DNA from: an uncultured bacterium
GTDB taxonomy: Bacteria > Cyanobacteriota > Vampirovibrionia > Gastranaerophilales > Gastranaerophilaceae
Assembly: GCA_949285255.1 (NCBI GenBank)
Contig: CASDXV010000014.1
Coordinates: forward strand, 23,214 to 67,463
Length of the DNA stretch: 44,250 bases
Direction: 5' to 3'
Position 1 is the first letter of the stretch, and each line of letters begins with the position of its first letter. Both the position numbers and the translations under genes were made by a program. Shown here piece by piece: positions 15,100 through 23,815 of this stretch. The notes beneath the pieces were generated by a model that was not told the DNA's origin, did no database searches, and saw only the letters and a program-made list of their open reading frames with translations.

Positions 15100-15964
15100 A
15101 ATCGGAAAATATAATGTTGGCGACCCAACTCATTGTTTTATAATAGCTGAAATCGGCATAAATCATAACGGTGATATTGAGCTTGCAAAAAAACTTATAA
15201 AAATGGCACATGATTTAGGCGTTGACGCTGTTAAGTTTCAAAAAAGAACAGTTGAAGTGGTCTACACTCAACACGAACTTGAAATGGAGCGTCCAAATCC
15301 TTTTGGTAATACAAATGGGGATTTAAAGCGCGGTTTAGAGTTTGGTTTTGATGAATACAAGCAGATAGATGAATATTGTAAAAAGCTTGGTATCTTGTGG
15401 TTTGCCTCTTGTTGGGATGAAGCTTCGGTTGATTTTATAGAACAATTCAACCCTCCTTGCTACAAAATCTCATCTGCCTCTTTAACTGATGATGATTTGC
15501 TTTTGCATACAAAAAGCAAGGGAAGAGTGATTTTGCTTGCTACAGGTATGAGTACTCAAGCTGAAATTGACCATGCTATAGAGCTTTTGGGGCAGGATAA
15601 TTTAGTTTTGCTGCATTGCACTTCAACTTACCCGAGTCAAGAGTCTGAACTTAACTTAAATGTTATTCCAAACTATATTGAAAAATACTCTTGCCCTATA
15701 GGCTACAGTGGGCATGAAAAAGGGGTTTTCCCCTCGGTTCTTGCTGCCTCTATGGGTGCTTGCGTAGTTGAAAGGCATATCACAACAGATAGAACCCTTT
15801 GGGGTTCAGACCACCCTGCAAGCCTTGAGCCTGAAGGACTAAGGCGACTTGTGCGCGATATTAGGCTTTTAAACACTATAAAAGGGGACGGTAAAAAGGT
15901 TGTCTATGAGTCAGAATTACCAATAATTAAAAAATTAAGAAGAAAGAAAACCGTACAATGCTAA
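15083..15964 (+). CDS. neuB: NeuB-family nonulosonate synthase
   Basis: A 293-residue phosphoenolpyruvate-dependent sugar acid synthase of the NeuB barrel family: IIAEIGINHNGDIELAKKLI, VDAVKFQKRT, KISSASLTDDDLL, LLATGMST, LLHCTSTYP, GYSGHEKG and ERHITTDRTLWGSDHPASLEP. It lacks the C-terminal antifreeze-like SAF domain. A TTG at 15041 opens a longer frame, but the ATG at 15083 (or 15080) has GGAG at 15072-15075 and begins the conserved part; it overlaps the FliO-like gene by 17 bases. The next gene is a KdsC-like phosphatase. That pairing suggests a route through a 9-phosphorylated intermediate (sialic acid-like or KDN), as inference. No CMP-sugar synthetase is in the window. Confidence 0.88.
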   Translation: MKKTVKIGKYNVGDPTHCFIIAEIGINHNGDIELAKKLIKMAHDLGVDAVKFQKRTVEVVYTQHELEMERPNPFGNTNGDLKRGLEFGFDEYKQIDEYCKKLGILWFASCWDEASVDFIEQFNPPCYKISSASLTDDDLLLHTKSKGRVILLATGMSTQAEIDHAIELLGQDNLVLLHCTSTYPSQESELNLNVIPNYIEKYSCPIGYSGHEKGVFPSVLAASMGACVVERHITTDRTLWGSDHPASLEPEGLRRLVRDIRLLNTIKGDGKKVVYESELPIIKKLRRKKTVQC

Positions 15965-16437
15965 ATTTATCTAAAGATATAAAACTTGTTGCCTCAGATT
16001 TTGACGGAGTTTTTACCGATGGGTCAGTGTATATAGATGAGGATTTAAAGCAGGTTAAAAAAATAAATTTTTCAGATATTATGGGTGTTTCAAGGCTCAT
16101 AAAAGCAGGCTATAAATTTGCAATTATTTCAGGTGAAACTTCAAATATTCTAAACTATTTCAAAAATAAATTTAATATAGCTGAAATCCATGGCGGTGTT
16201 CGTCAAAAAGGCATTGTATTAACAGAGATTATGGAAAAGTACTCCCTTTCTTACGATGAAGTTTTATACATGGGTGATGATATAAATGACATAGCAGCTT
16301 TTGACTGCGTTAAATACAAAATCGCTCCAAAAAATGCTAATCCTATAGTAAAAGTAAAAGAGGGTATTCAAATTACTCAAAACTCAGGCGGCGACGGCGC
16401 TTTTCGCGAGGTTGTTGATACACTTTTAAATTCATAG
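15958..16437 (+). CDS. KdsC-like HAD phosphatase
   Basis: A 159-residue haloacid dehalogenase-type phosphatase of the KdsC (C0, tetramer-forming, cap-less) class. The nucleophile motif is DFDGVFTDG near residues 14-22, motif II is IISGE, and motif III/IV is YMGDDINDIAAF. The C-terminal GGDGAFREVVDTLL matches KdsC. Family members remove phosphate from KDO 8-phosphate or nonulosonate 9-phosphate. Because the gene overlaps neuB by seven bases, the product of that synthase is the likely substrate rather than KDO 8-phosphate, though no kdsA/kdsB is visible to exclude the latter. Confidence 0.88.
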   Translation: MLNLSKDIKLVASDFDGVFTDGSVYIDEDLKQVKKINFSDIMGVSRLIKAGYKFAIISGETSNILNYFKNKFNIAEIHGGVRQKGIVLTEIMEKYSLSYDEVLYMGDDINDIAAFDCVKYKIAPKNANPIVKVKEGIQITQNSGGDGAFREVVDTLLNS

Positions 16438-16443
16438 TAAAAT
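16415..16443 (+). promoter_or_regulatory. Internal promoter before the 570-residue TPR gene, predicted leaderless
   Basis: TTGATA at 16415-16420, a 17-base spacer and TAAAAT at 16438-16443 make the best-spaced promoter in the window. The -10 ends seven bases before the ATG at 16451. The -35 lies inside the end of the phosphatase gene. Confidence 0.7.
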
Positions 16444-16450
16444 TATTTTA

Positions 16451-18163
16451 ATGCTTAAGTTTTTTCAAAAAATAGCAAAACAGGTAAATAAGTTTAACAC
16501 TATAGTTAATGACTATAAGGCTGCAGGGAAAGAGGTTTCTCTGCCCTCACATGCTTATGTGAACTGGGGTATGCAGCTTGCGCAGGAGGGTAACACTAAA
16601 GAGGCGCTTGAGAAGTTTGAGCTGAGTGCAAATATGGTTAACTCTACTCCCGATGCCTATGTTAACCTTGGTATAATGTGCGCTAAAAAAGCTGATTTTA
16701 CTCAAGCTATTGAATTTTTTAAAAAAGCTATAAGGATAGATGACACCTGTGCTAAAGCCTGGGCGCTTTTAGGCAGCGCTTACGGTGAAACAGATAATAT
16801 AAAAGAAGCTAAAAGGGCTTTTAAGCTTTCTTTAAAATACGACTCGAGAAGCTTTCAAACATATTTAAATCAAGGAATATTTTTTGCTAAAATCGGCGAA
16901 GTTGAAAATGCGCTAAACAGTTTTAAAAATGCCTACGCTTTTAACCCGCAAGAGCCTCAGAGTGTGTTTTTGTCAGGTATTTTATATTCTCAGATGAGAG
17001 ATTTTGAAGAGGCGATAAGAAAATTTAAACTCGTTATCTCAATCTCGCCTTTTCACTCAGAAGCTCTTTATCACCTTGCTTTTTGCTACTATCAGGTTCA
17101 AAATTTTGAACTTGCGCTAAACTTTGCCAAGAAATCAAAGAGCGCAAGCCCTACAAAAATAGAAAACTATATAATAATAGCTGAAAGCTATATGGCACAA
17201 AAAGACAAAGACGAGTGCTTTAAAACTTACGAGGAAGCAAAAAAAGCAGGACTTGTTTCCTATCAGCTTTTATATTCAAATGCCGTTGCTTATCAGGCTT
17301 TTGATATGTGGCAAGAAGCTATAGATATTCTAAAGAAAGCAATTGAGCTTGATAGCAGTAACTTTGCCGCTTATTATGCTCTATCTCTTTCGTATTTAAA
17401 ACTTGATTTAAGAGAGGAAGCATATGGGGCGCTTAAGCGCACACTGGAGCTAAATCCTAACCATACGGTTTCTATGTTTAATTTAGGGCAACTGTATTTA
17501 AAAGATTCAAGATTTGATGAGGCAATTGAATGTTACAAAAACGCTATAGCTCATGACGCCAAGCTTACGCATATGTATTTTAATATTGCAAATGCTTATC
17601 ATCTGAAGGGTGATGTGCATAAGGCGATAAAATACTGGGAAAAAACCGCTGAGTACGATGATAAAAACACGGGCGCTCTTTTAAATCTTGCAAATGCATA
17701 TTCTCAAATAGGCGATAGCGCACTTGCTCTAAGGAAAGCAAGAAGTGCTTATATGCTTGATAAGAAAAACCCCGATGTCATTATGGCGTACGCTATAATA
17801 CTTCTAAAAGAAAACAATATTTATGATGCAAGAGAAAAATTTGAAGAAGTGCTTGAGGTTAATCCTGACTTTCTTTCTGCAAAATTTGCGCTTATTGAAT
17901 GTATGATAAAAACTAATAAGCCAAAAGAGGCAATGAATGAGCTTGAAAAATACAAAGAAACTCACGGTGATAAAAAAGAATTTATGATGTTAAACCTCCT
18001 TGCTTATCTGAAAATTGAAGAAATGGAGCAAAATAATTATTTGCTTGACCAAATAATTGAGGTTTGTGATAAGATATTAAGTACTCACGGGGAAGATTCG
18101 TGGGTTCAAAAAGTAAAGGATGAATATCAAAAGAAGCACGACAACAAAGATAGTGAAGGTTAA
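16451..18163 (+). CDS. Large TPR-repeat protein
   Basis: A 570-residue protein with about thirteen to fourteen tetratricopeptide repeats, such as PDAYVNLGIMCAKKADFTQA and FDEAIECYKNAIAHDAKL. The first ~30 residues are not repeat-like; there is no signal peptide. It is probably a cytosolic scaffold. The gene has no Shine-Dalgarno and its own promoter with a -10 seven bases before the ATG, so it can be made separately from the genes in front. It is three bases from lysC, so read-through into lysC, the LdpA-like gene, tilS and hpt is likely. The partner is unknown. Confidence 0.9.
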   Translation: MLKFFQKIAKQVNKFNTIVNDYKAAGKEVSLPSHAYVNWGMQLAQEGNTKEALEKFELSANMVNSTPDAYVNLGIMCAKKADFTQAIEFFKKAIRIDDTCAKAWALLGSAYGETDNIKEAKRAFKLSLKYDSRSFQTYLNQGIFFAKIGEVENALNSFKNAYAFNPQEPQSVFLSGILYSQMRDFEEAIRKFKLVISISPFHSEALYHLAFCYYQVQNFELALNFAKKSKSASPTKIENYIIIAESYMAQKDKDECFKTYEEAKKAGLVSYQLLYSNAVAYQAFDMWQEAIDILKKAIELDSSNFAAYYALSLSYLKLDLREEAYGALKRTLELNPNHTVSMFNLGQLYLKDSRFDEAIECYKNAIAHDAKLTHMYFNIANAYHLKGDVHKAIKYWEKTAEYDDKNTGALLNLANAYSQIGDSALALRKARSAYMLDKKNPDVIMAYAIILLKENNIYDAREKFEEVLEVNPDFLSAKFALIECMIKTNKPKEAMNELEKYKETHGDKKEFMMLNLLAYLKIEEMEQNNYLLDQIIEVCDKILSTHGEDSWVQKVKDEYQKKHDNKDSEG

Positions 18164-18166
18164 AAA

Positions 18167-19426
18167 ATGGGAATTGTAGTTCAAAAGTTCGGCGGTACAT
18201 CCGTTGCCGACGCCGAAAAAATCAAAAACGTAGCCGACGCGGTTATTAGGGAGAAATTAAACGGCAACAAAGTTATAGTTGTTGTTTCTGCTATGGGACA
18301 TACGACAGATAACCTTATTAAACTTTCAAAAGAAATAACAACCACCCCTCCGGATAGAGAAATGGATATGCTTTTATCCACAGGGGAACAGGTTTCTATG
18401 TCATTACTTGCTATGGCAATTAATCAAAAAGGCCATAAGGCAATAAGCTTAAATGCCATGCAGGTTGGTATAATGACTGAACCAAACCACGGAAGAGCAA
18501 GAATTGTCGATATTAAACAAGAAAGAGTAAAAAAACACCTTGATAACGATGAAATAGTTATCATTGCAGGTTTTCAAGGTATAACAGATGACGGCGAGAT
18601 TACAACACTGGGTAGAGGCGGCTCTGATACATCAGCTGTTGCGCTTGCTGCAGCGTTTAGCGCTGACAGATGTGACATTTACTCTGATGTTGAGGGTGTT
18701 TATACAACTGACCCAAGGGTTGTACCAACAGCTCAAAAACTTAAAGTTATTTCTTATGAAGAAATGCTTGAACTTGCAAGAGTCGGTGCAAATGTTCTTC
18801 ACCCCCGCTCTGTTGAAACGGCAAAGCTTTGCGGTGTGCCGATGAGAGTTAGGAGCTCTTTTAAACTTGACGATTTAGGAACATTAATAATAGGAGTAGA
18901 TAAAATGGAATTACATAAACCCGTTACAGGTCTTGCATGTGACAGCTCGCAAGTAAGAATAGTAATCTGTGATGTGCCCGATAAACCGGGTAACGCTGGT
19001 AAACTCTTTACATTACTTGCAAATAGCGGACTTAGCGTAGATATGATTATTCAATCTTATGCAAGAAGTGTCGGTAACACTAATGATATCGCATTTACAA
19101 TTGATAAAGGTGATGTGGCAAAATTTGAAGAAGTTGCACCTGAAATTAAAAAGACAATGAACCCAAGCAACATTCACCTTGATGAAGACATTGCGAAAGT
19201 TTCTATCGTAGGCGCAGGCATGATTGACCGTCCCGGTATCGCTGCTCAAATGTTTGAAACTCTTGCTGAGCTTGGCATAAACATTAAAATGATTTCTACA
19301 TCTGAAATAAAAATCAGCTGTCTTGTGGAAAAATGCCATGCAAAAGAAGCAGTTATCGCTCTTTGCAAAGTGTTTGAACTGGATGGTGCTGCAGTAGCCG
19401 ATGTTAAAGGTGACCTGCCCGTTTAA
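18167..19426 (+). CDS. lysC: Aspartate kinase
   Basis: A 419-residue monofunctional aspartokinase, which phosphorylates aspartate at the head of the lysine, threonine and methionine pathways. The kinase domain has KFGGTSVADAEKI at 4-16, LLSTGEQVSMSLLA, TTLGRGGSDTSAVALAAA and YSDVEGVYTTDPRVV. Two C-terminal ACT domains follow from about residue 255 (VRIVICDVPDKPGNAGKLF, then VSIVGAGMIDRPGIAAQMF), so feedback inhibition by lysine and/or threonine is expected. A GAAGG Shine-Dalgarno precedes the ATG. Its stop overlaps the next ATG by one base. With metX in the window it points to methionine synthesis from aspartate. Confidence 0.97.
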   Translation: MGIVVQKFGGTSVADAEKIKNVADAVIREKLNGNKVIVVVSAMGHTTDNLIKLSKEITTTPPDREMDMLLSTGEQVSMSLLAMAINQKGHKAISLNAMQVGIMTEPNHGRARIVDIKQERVKKHLDNDEIVIIAGFQGITDDGEITTLGRGGSDTSAVALAAAFSADRCDIYSDVEGVYTTDPRVVPTAQKLKVISYEEMLELARVGANVLHPRSVETAKLCGVPMRVRSSFKLDDLGTLIIGVDKMELHKPVTGLACDSSQVRIVICDVPDKPGNAGKLFTLLANSGLSVDMIIQSYARSVGNTNDIAFTIDKGDVAKFEEVAPEIKKTMNPSNIHLDEDIAKVSIVGAGMIDRPGIAAQMFETLAELGINIKMISTSEIKISCLVEKCHAKEAVIALCKVFELDGAAVADVKGDLPV

Positions 19427-20328
19427 TGTTTAAGCTTATTTTCGGATTAGGAAATTCAGATAAAAAAAACGTCGAAGCCCTTGCAAAGCTCTATGCTCAA
19501 GCAGGGGCTTGGATGTTTGATGTGTCACCTTTTATGTTGCCTGTTTTGCATAATGCTCTTATAAGTTCAAATTTTAATTCTGATAATTTTAAATACTGTG
19601 TGTCAGTACCCGTTGAGGGGGATGTTCACGGTAAAAAGGCAAAGATTTTAAGCCAAAAGTGTAAAAAATGCCTAAAGTGTCAAAAAGTCTGTCCGCAAGG
19701 AGCTATTTGCAACCTTGTTATCGACGAGAAAAAATGTATCGGCTGCGGCATATGCAAGAAAAAATGCTCCTATGGGGCAATAAAACTTTATGATAAAACA
19801 GATTATTTTAAAGAGCTTAAAAAACTCATTAAAAATAACGAAAAAATAGACTGCATCGAGCTGCATTCAAGTGTTGCAAACAGAAAAGAAGTCCTAAAGC
19901 TTTTAAGCAAAATTTCTAAAAAATACAAAGGCGCAATAAGTCTTTGTATATCAAGAAAAAACTATTCAACAGATGAAGCTCTTAAGCTTTTTAATCAGGC
20001 AAAAGAAATTTTAAAAGACAACAGTGACTTTTTTGTTCAAGCGGATGGAAAATCCATGAACGGGGGCTCTGGTGATTTTTCATCAAGCCTTGAGAGTGTT
20101 GCTTTTGCTCTTGCTCTAAGGGATTTAGGAATTGATGAGAAGAAAATAATTTTAAGCGGTGGTATAAATGCTCATACAAAAGACCTCTGCGCCAAGTTTT
20201 CTCTCTCGCCTCTGGCACTTGCTTTTGGAACTTATGCAAGAAAATCTGTTCAAGATAAAAACCAAGATGAAGCTTTAAAAATTGCATCAGAACTTGTAAA
20301 AAATGCTTGCGAGGCTTGCAGTGAGTGA
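19426..20328 (+). CDS. ldpA: LdpA-like iron-sulfur protein
   Basis: A 300-residue protein with two ferredoxin-type 4Fe-4S motifs: C79-x2-C82-x2-C85-x3-C89-P and C104-x2-C107-x2-C110-x3-C114. The flanking parts match LdpA of cyanobacteria: KLYAQAGAWMFDVSP near the start, IDCIELHSSV after the ferredoxin part, then QADGKSMNGGSGDFSSSLES (205-224) and LSGGINAHT with FGTYAR in the place of the LdpA QTDGRPMSGD, AGGTNSHT and YGSYAR stretches. Cyanobacterial LdpA is a redox-sensing protein linked to the circadian clock. Here it overlaps lysC by one base and tilS by eight. No clock gene is present, so the ancestral role must be something else. The homology is from memory of motifs. Confidence 0.75.
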   Translation: MFKLIFGLGNSDKKNVEALAKLYAQAGAWMFDVSPFMLPVLHNALISSNFNSDNFKYCVSVPVEGDVHGKKAKILSQKCKKCLKCQKVCPQGAICNLVIDEKKCIGCGICKKKCSYGAIKLYDKTDYFKELKKLIKNNEKIDCIELHSSVANRKEVLKLLSKISKKYKGAISLCISRKNYSTDEALKLFNQAKEILKDNSDFFVQADGKSMNGGSGDFSSSLESVAFALALRDLGIDEKKIILSGGINAHTKDLCAKFSLSPLALAFGTYARKSVQDKNQDEALKIASELVKNACEACSE

Positions 20329-21622
20329 TATTGTTTTAAAAGTTCAAAATTTTATTAATCAATATAATGTCACAGGTAATGTCTTGTGCGCTCTATCAGG
20401 CGGTTGTGACAGTGTTGTAATGACGCATATTCTTGCAAAACTTTTGCCAAAAAAACCTATAGTAATACACCTTAATCACAACTGGCGAGGTGAAGAGTCT
20501 TCGCGTGATGAAAATTTTTCAAAAGAATTTGCAAAAAAATCAGGACTTGAATTTTATAGTGAAAAATTAAGCAGTGATGTTAAAAAAACTGAAGATTCAG
20601 CCAGAGTAGCAAGGTATGATTTTTTTGAAAAATGTGCTAAAAAGTTTAATTCAAATTTCATAATGCTTGCGCACAATAAAAACGACAACGCAGAAACCGT
20701 GCTCTATAGAATAATTAAAGGCACCGGCATTAAGGGTCTTTGTGCTATAAGCGAGAAGAGAGATATTTTCTACAGGCCCTTGCTTGATGTTACAAGGCAA
20801 GAAATTGAACTCTACGCTAAAGAAAATAATTTACAATACGTTAATGACAGCTCAAACGATGATGTAAAGTATTCAAGAAACCTTATAAGAAAAGAACTTT
20901 TGCCCCTTGCGCAAAAAATTAACCCTGATGTAATAAATTCTCTTTGCAATTTATCAAATCTCTCTAAACTCCAGTCTGAGATTATTTTAGATACATTAAA
21001 TAAGACTAAAAGCGATATTTACAAAAACAATAAAATTCATCTTGAAAAATTTCTCTTGTTAAGTGAGGCGCTAAAACTTGAAGTTATGAATGATTTTTTG
21101 GCAGACGAGCTAAAATATCGTGATTTTAAAAGGGTTAAATCTTATGTTGATTTTGTGTCATCTAAAAAAGGTAAAAAATCCGTTAACTCTGAACTTTTTC
21201 TTGAAGTTTCGGGGGGTTGGATATACAAAAGCAAAAAAGAGAAAAAATGCACCGATGAGATTTTAATAAAAAAAGAGGGTGTGTATAATATCGCAAATAA
21301 AACTGTTGTCATTGAAAAAGTTGATTTGCACGATGATTTTAAAAATTCCGGGGGATATAAATATCTGAGTCTTGATTTTAGCAAAGATATTATTTTAAGG
21401 ACAAGGCGCGAGGGGGATATTTTCTGTCCTTATGGTATGCAAAAAGGCAAAATGAAACTTAAAGACTATTTAATTAACGAAAAAATACCAAGACAAAAGC
21501 GTGATAATTTGCTATTATTAACCTGTGGAAATGAAGTTTTGTGCATCGTCGGTCTGCAAATAAGTAATAAAGTAAAGGCCGATAAAGATAAAAAGTGTTA
21601 CAGGGTAAAAGTTGCGGAGTAG
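20321..21622 (+). CDS. tilS: tRNA(Ile)-lysidine synthase
   Basis: A PP-loop ATPase of about 433 residues that attaches lysine to C34 of the tRNA reading AUA. The N-terminal ATP pyrophosphatase motif is ALSGGCDSVVMTH, then HLNHNWRGEESSRDENF and AHNKNDNAETVLYRIIKGTGIKGL. The C-terminal TilS domain has RTRREGDIFCPYGM and LKDYLINEKIPRQKRDNL. The start is uncertain: GTG at 20321 has GAGG six bases before it, while an ATG at 20303 has no visible ribosome site and would add six residues. It ends two bases before hpt, the usual tilS-hpt order found in many bacteria. Confidence 0.93.
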   Translation: MSDIVLKVQNFINQYNVTGNVLCALSGGCDSVVMTHILAKLLPKKPIVIHLNHNWRGEESSRDENFSKEFAKKSGLEFYSEKLSSDVKKTEDSARVARYDFFEKCAKKFNSNFIMLAHNKNDNAETVLYRIIKGTGIKGLCAISEKRDIFYRPLLDVTRQEIELYAKENNLQYVNDSSNDDVKYSRNLIRKELLPLAQKINPDVINSLCNLSNLSKLQSEIILDTLNKTKSDIYKNNKIHLEKFLLLSEALKLEVMNDFLADELKYRDFKRVKSYVDFVSSKKGKKSVNSELFLEVSGGWIYKSKKEKKCTDEILIKKEGVYNIANKTVVIEKVDLHDDFKNSGGYKYLSLDFSKDIILRTRREGDIFCPYGMQKGKMKLKDYLINEKIPRQKRDNLLLLTCGNEVLCIVGLQISNKVKADKDKKCYRVKVAE

Positions 21623-21624
21623 AT

Positions 21625-22155
21625 ATGTCTGATAATAAAGAATTAAAAGTGCTAATTGGCGAAAGTGAACTTGCAAAAAGGATAAAAGAGCTTGGGGAGG
21701 AGATTAACGCGCACTATGGTATAGAAAACGAGCTTACAATAGTTTGTGTGCTAAAAGGTGCGGTGATGTTTTTCTGTGAGCTTGCAAAACACCTTAAAAT
21801 GCCTGTAAAAATGGAGTTTGTAAGCCTCTCAAGCTATGGCGATGCGCAAAAATCTTCAGGCAAAGTTTCTGCACTAAATTTATCCCTGCCTCCGCTTGAG
21901 GGTAAAAATGTCCTTGTAGTAGAAGACATTATGGACACAGGGCTTACGCTAAACTTTTTGTTAGACTTTATTCGCTCAAAATGCAAGGCAAAAGATGTCA
22001 AGCTTGCTGTTATGTTTGATAAAAAATGTGCAAGAAAATACCCCGTAAAGCCTGATTTTAGCGCTTATGACGTGGGCGATAAGTTTATTGTAGGCTTTGG
22101 ACTTGACTACTGCGAGCTTCATCGCAACTTACCATACATTGGTTATTACGAATAA
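21625..22155 (+). CDS. hpt: Hypoxanthine phosphoribosyltransferase
   Basis: A 176-residue purine salvage enzyme converting hypoxanthine (and guanine) with PRPP to IMP or GMP. The hallmark is the PRPP-binding VLVVEDIMDTGLTL. Also present are VCVLKGAVMFFCELAKHL, VSLSSYGDAQKSSG (the flexible loop) and the C-terminal VGFGLDYCELHRNLPYIG. A GTG at 21595 would extend the frame, but the ATG at 21625 has GGAG at 21616-21619 and begins two bases after tilS. The last 10 bases overlap the convergent spmB gene, leaving no room for a terminator between them. Confidence 0.96.
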   Translation: MSDNKELKVLIGESELAKRIKELGEEINAHYGIENELTIVCVLKGAVMFFCELAKHLKMPVKMEFVSLSSYGDAQKSSGKVSALNLSLPPLEGKNVLVVEDIMDTGLTLNFLLDFIRSKCKAKDVKLAVMFDKKCARKYPVKPDFSAYDVGDKFIVGFGLDYCELHRNLPYIGYYE

Positions 22156-22682
22156 AAGAAAAATCTTGAAACAATAACCGCGCAAACTATTCCTACCATA
22201 TCTGCAAGAACACCTGTTAAAAGCGCGTGTCTTAGTTTTGTAATGCCTACTGCGCCAAAGTAAACCGCTATGACATAAAAAGTTGTTTCAGAGCTTCCTG
22301 TTATAACTGCTGCAAGTTTTGCAGCATAAGAGTCTGCGCCGTGAGTGTTTACAATGTCGCTAAAAATACCAAGCGTTGCGCTTCCCGATAGTGACCTTGT
22401 TATCATTAAAGCAAGAGTGTCAGAGGGAATTTTTAGCGCTTCAAGAGGGGTTTTAAAAATTTCATATAAAAACTCAAGCGCTCCTGAGGCCCTAAACATT
22501 GATACTGCAACCATTATAGCTACAAGGTAGGGAAGAATTTTAACCGCTACCCAGAAGCCCTCTTTTGCTCCATCGCAAAAAGTTTCATAGAGCGGGATTT
22601 TTTTATATAACCCATGCAGCAAAATTACACATATTATAACGGGCAAAATCCAGACAGAGATTGTGTTTAAAACTTCTTTCAT
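22146..22682 (-). CDS. spmB: SpmB-like nucleoside-recognition (Gate) membrane protein
   Basis: A 178-residue polytopic membrane protein with the Gate/nucleoside-recognition domain pattern: VKILPYLVAIMVAVSMFRASGALEF, LMITRSLSGSATLGIF and AAVITGSSETTFYVIAVYFGAVG. This matches SpmB, named for spore maturation in Bacillus but widespread in non-sporulating bacteria. The gene begins at the last base of spmA. Together they may form one transporter; the substrate is unknown. The end overlaps hpt by ten bases on the other strand. Confidence 0.9.
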   Translation of the reverse strand: MKEVLNTISVWILPVIICVILLHGLYKKIPLYETFCDGAKEGFWVAVKILPYLVAIMVAVSMFRASGALEFLYEIFKTPLEALKIPSDTLALMITRSLSGSATLGIFSDIVNTHGADSYAAKLAAVITGSSETTFYVIAVYFGAVGITKLRHALLTGVLADMVGIVCAVIVSRFFFYS

Positions 22683-23257
22683 TAAAACACCCTCTCCAGT
22701 ATTTTTGAAATTAAAATTGCACTTACAAAAGATATTGAGGTAACAATAAGTGTGGGTAAAATTATTTCAGCAGCGTTTGTTGCACCTGAAGCTATAAGTA
22801 TGGCTAACACTGATGCCGGCACAAGCTGAAACCCTGCGGTATTCATTGCAAGCAGAGTACACATGGCATTTGTTGCAACTTTTTTGTCGTTAGGGTTTTC
22901 TTTTTGCAAGTCTTGCATTGCTTTAATACCAAAAGGAGTAGCGGCATTAGCAAGTCCAAGAGCATTTGCGCTAAAGTTAAGTGCGATATTTGAGTATGCT
23001 TGAGAATTTTTTTTTGTGTCTTTAAAGATTATTTTCATAACTGGGTCTATTGCTTTTGAAAAAAGGTCAATAAGTCCCGATTTTTGAGCTATTTTAACGA
23101 TACCAAGCCAAAAAGCCATAATACCAATTAGCGAAAATGCTACCATAACGGCACTTTGGGATGTTTTTAACATGGCATTTACCACCTCTTCCATTCTGCC
23201 GTTTATTGCAGCAAAAATAAAAGAGATGATTATTAAAGAAAGCCAAATTATATTCAT
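22682..23257 (-). CDS. spmA: SpmA-like nucleoside-recognition (Gate) membrane protein
   Basis: A 191-residue polytopic membrane protein of the SpmA family, with AFSLIGIMAFWLGIVKIAQKSG, IALNFSANALGLANAATPFG and CTLLAMNTAGFQLVPASVLAI. It has about five hydrophobic segments and pairs with spmB directly behind it. It starts three bases after a gene for a 182-residue unknown protein, so the four genes 23941-22146 look like one operon. There is no sporulation context. A transport or envelope role is inferred from the Gate fold. Confidence 0.9.
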   Translation of the reverse strand: MNIIWLSLIIISFIFAAINGRMEEVVNAMLKTSQSAVMVAFSLIGIMAFWLGIVKIAQKSGLIDLFSKAIDPVMKIIFKDTKKNSQAYSNIALNFSANALGLANAATPFGIKAMQDLQKENPNDKKVATNAMCTLLAMNTAGFQLVPASVLAILIASGATNAAEIILPTLIVTSISFVSAILISKILERVF

Positions 23258-23260
23258 TTG

Positions 23261-23809
23261 CTACCCGCGCAGTTGATTTACAAAATAAGCTTCACCCTCT
23301 TCATTAAGAGTGTACTTGGTTGTACCCTCATCATTCCAGGTGTTTATAAAGCCTTTATTTTTGGCTTCTTCAATTATGTAAAAGTCAACCAAACTTCCTG
23401 TTGCAGGGTAGAATTTTGAGTTAAGCATTTTTAGTGTAAAAAATTCATTATTTAGAACCTTTTTCATGTAATAAGCACTAATAATAAATTCCGAGAATGT
23501 GTCATAACCTTTATTAGACGCTATAAATTCATTTAAAGCGGGAATTTGACCACCGATAGTATTTGGTGCTTCATGGTATTCCTGCTGCATATGCGGTTGA
23601 TTTAGGCTGAATTCTTCCATCCGAGGTTCACTGTAGGATGTTTGCTGTTGATAATAATTTTGCTGCACAGGTTCGTATTGGGTACTTATTTTTCTGCCCA
23701 AAAAACTCTCAAGATACCTGTCCATCTCTCTTGCAAGTATAGTACCATTTTTGGCAACAACTTCAACCTGTGCGTTGTTGCATTTTACTCTAAGGCGATA
23801 TATGCTCAT
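23261..23809 (-). CDS. Unknown two-domain protein with N-terminal beta-beta-alpha module
   Basis: A 182-residue soluble protein with no recognised family. The first ~35 residues (YRLRVKCNNAQVEVVAKNG, then a helix) resemble the whole of the 41-residue protein encoded just upstream. A glutamine-, proline- and tyrosine-rich linker covers about 40-85. The C-terminal ~95 residues are helical with a final two-strand hairpin (KGFINTWNDEGTTKYTLNEEG), in the style of a winged-helix domain. It lies between the microprotein gene (six bases away) and spmA (three bases). DNA or protein binding is possible but not shown. Confidence 0.75.
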   Translation of the reverse strand: MSIYRLRVKCNNAQVEVVAKNGTILAREMDRYLESFLGRKISTQYEPVQQNYYQQQTSYSEPRMEEFSLNQPHMQQEYHEAPNTIGGQIPALNEFIASNKGYDTFSEFIISAYYMKKVLNNEFFTLKMLNSKFYPATGSLVDFYIIEEAKNKGFINTWNDEGTTKYTLNEEGEAYFVNQLRG

Positions 23810-23815
23810 TTGTTT

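Noticed and set aside
22146-23257. Evidence for sporulation from spmA and spmB
   Set aside because: These Gate-domain proteins occur widely in non-spore-formers, and no other sporulation gene is in the window.
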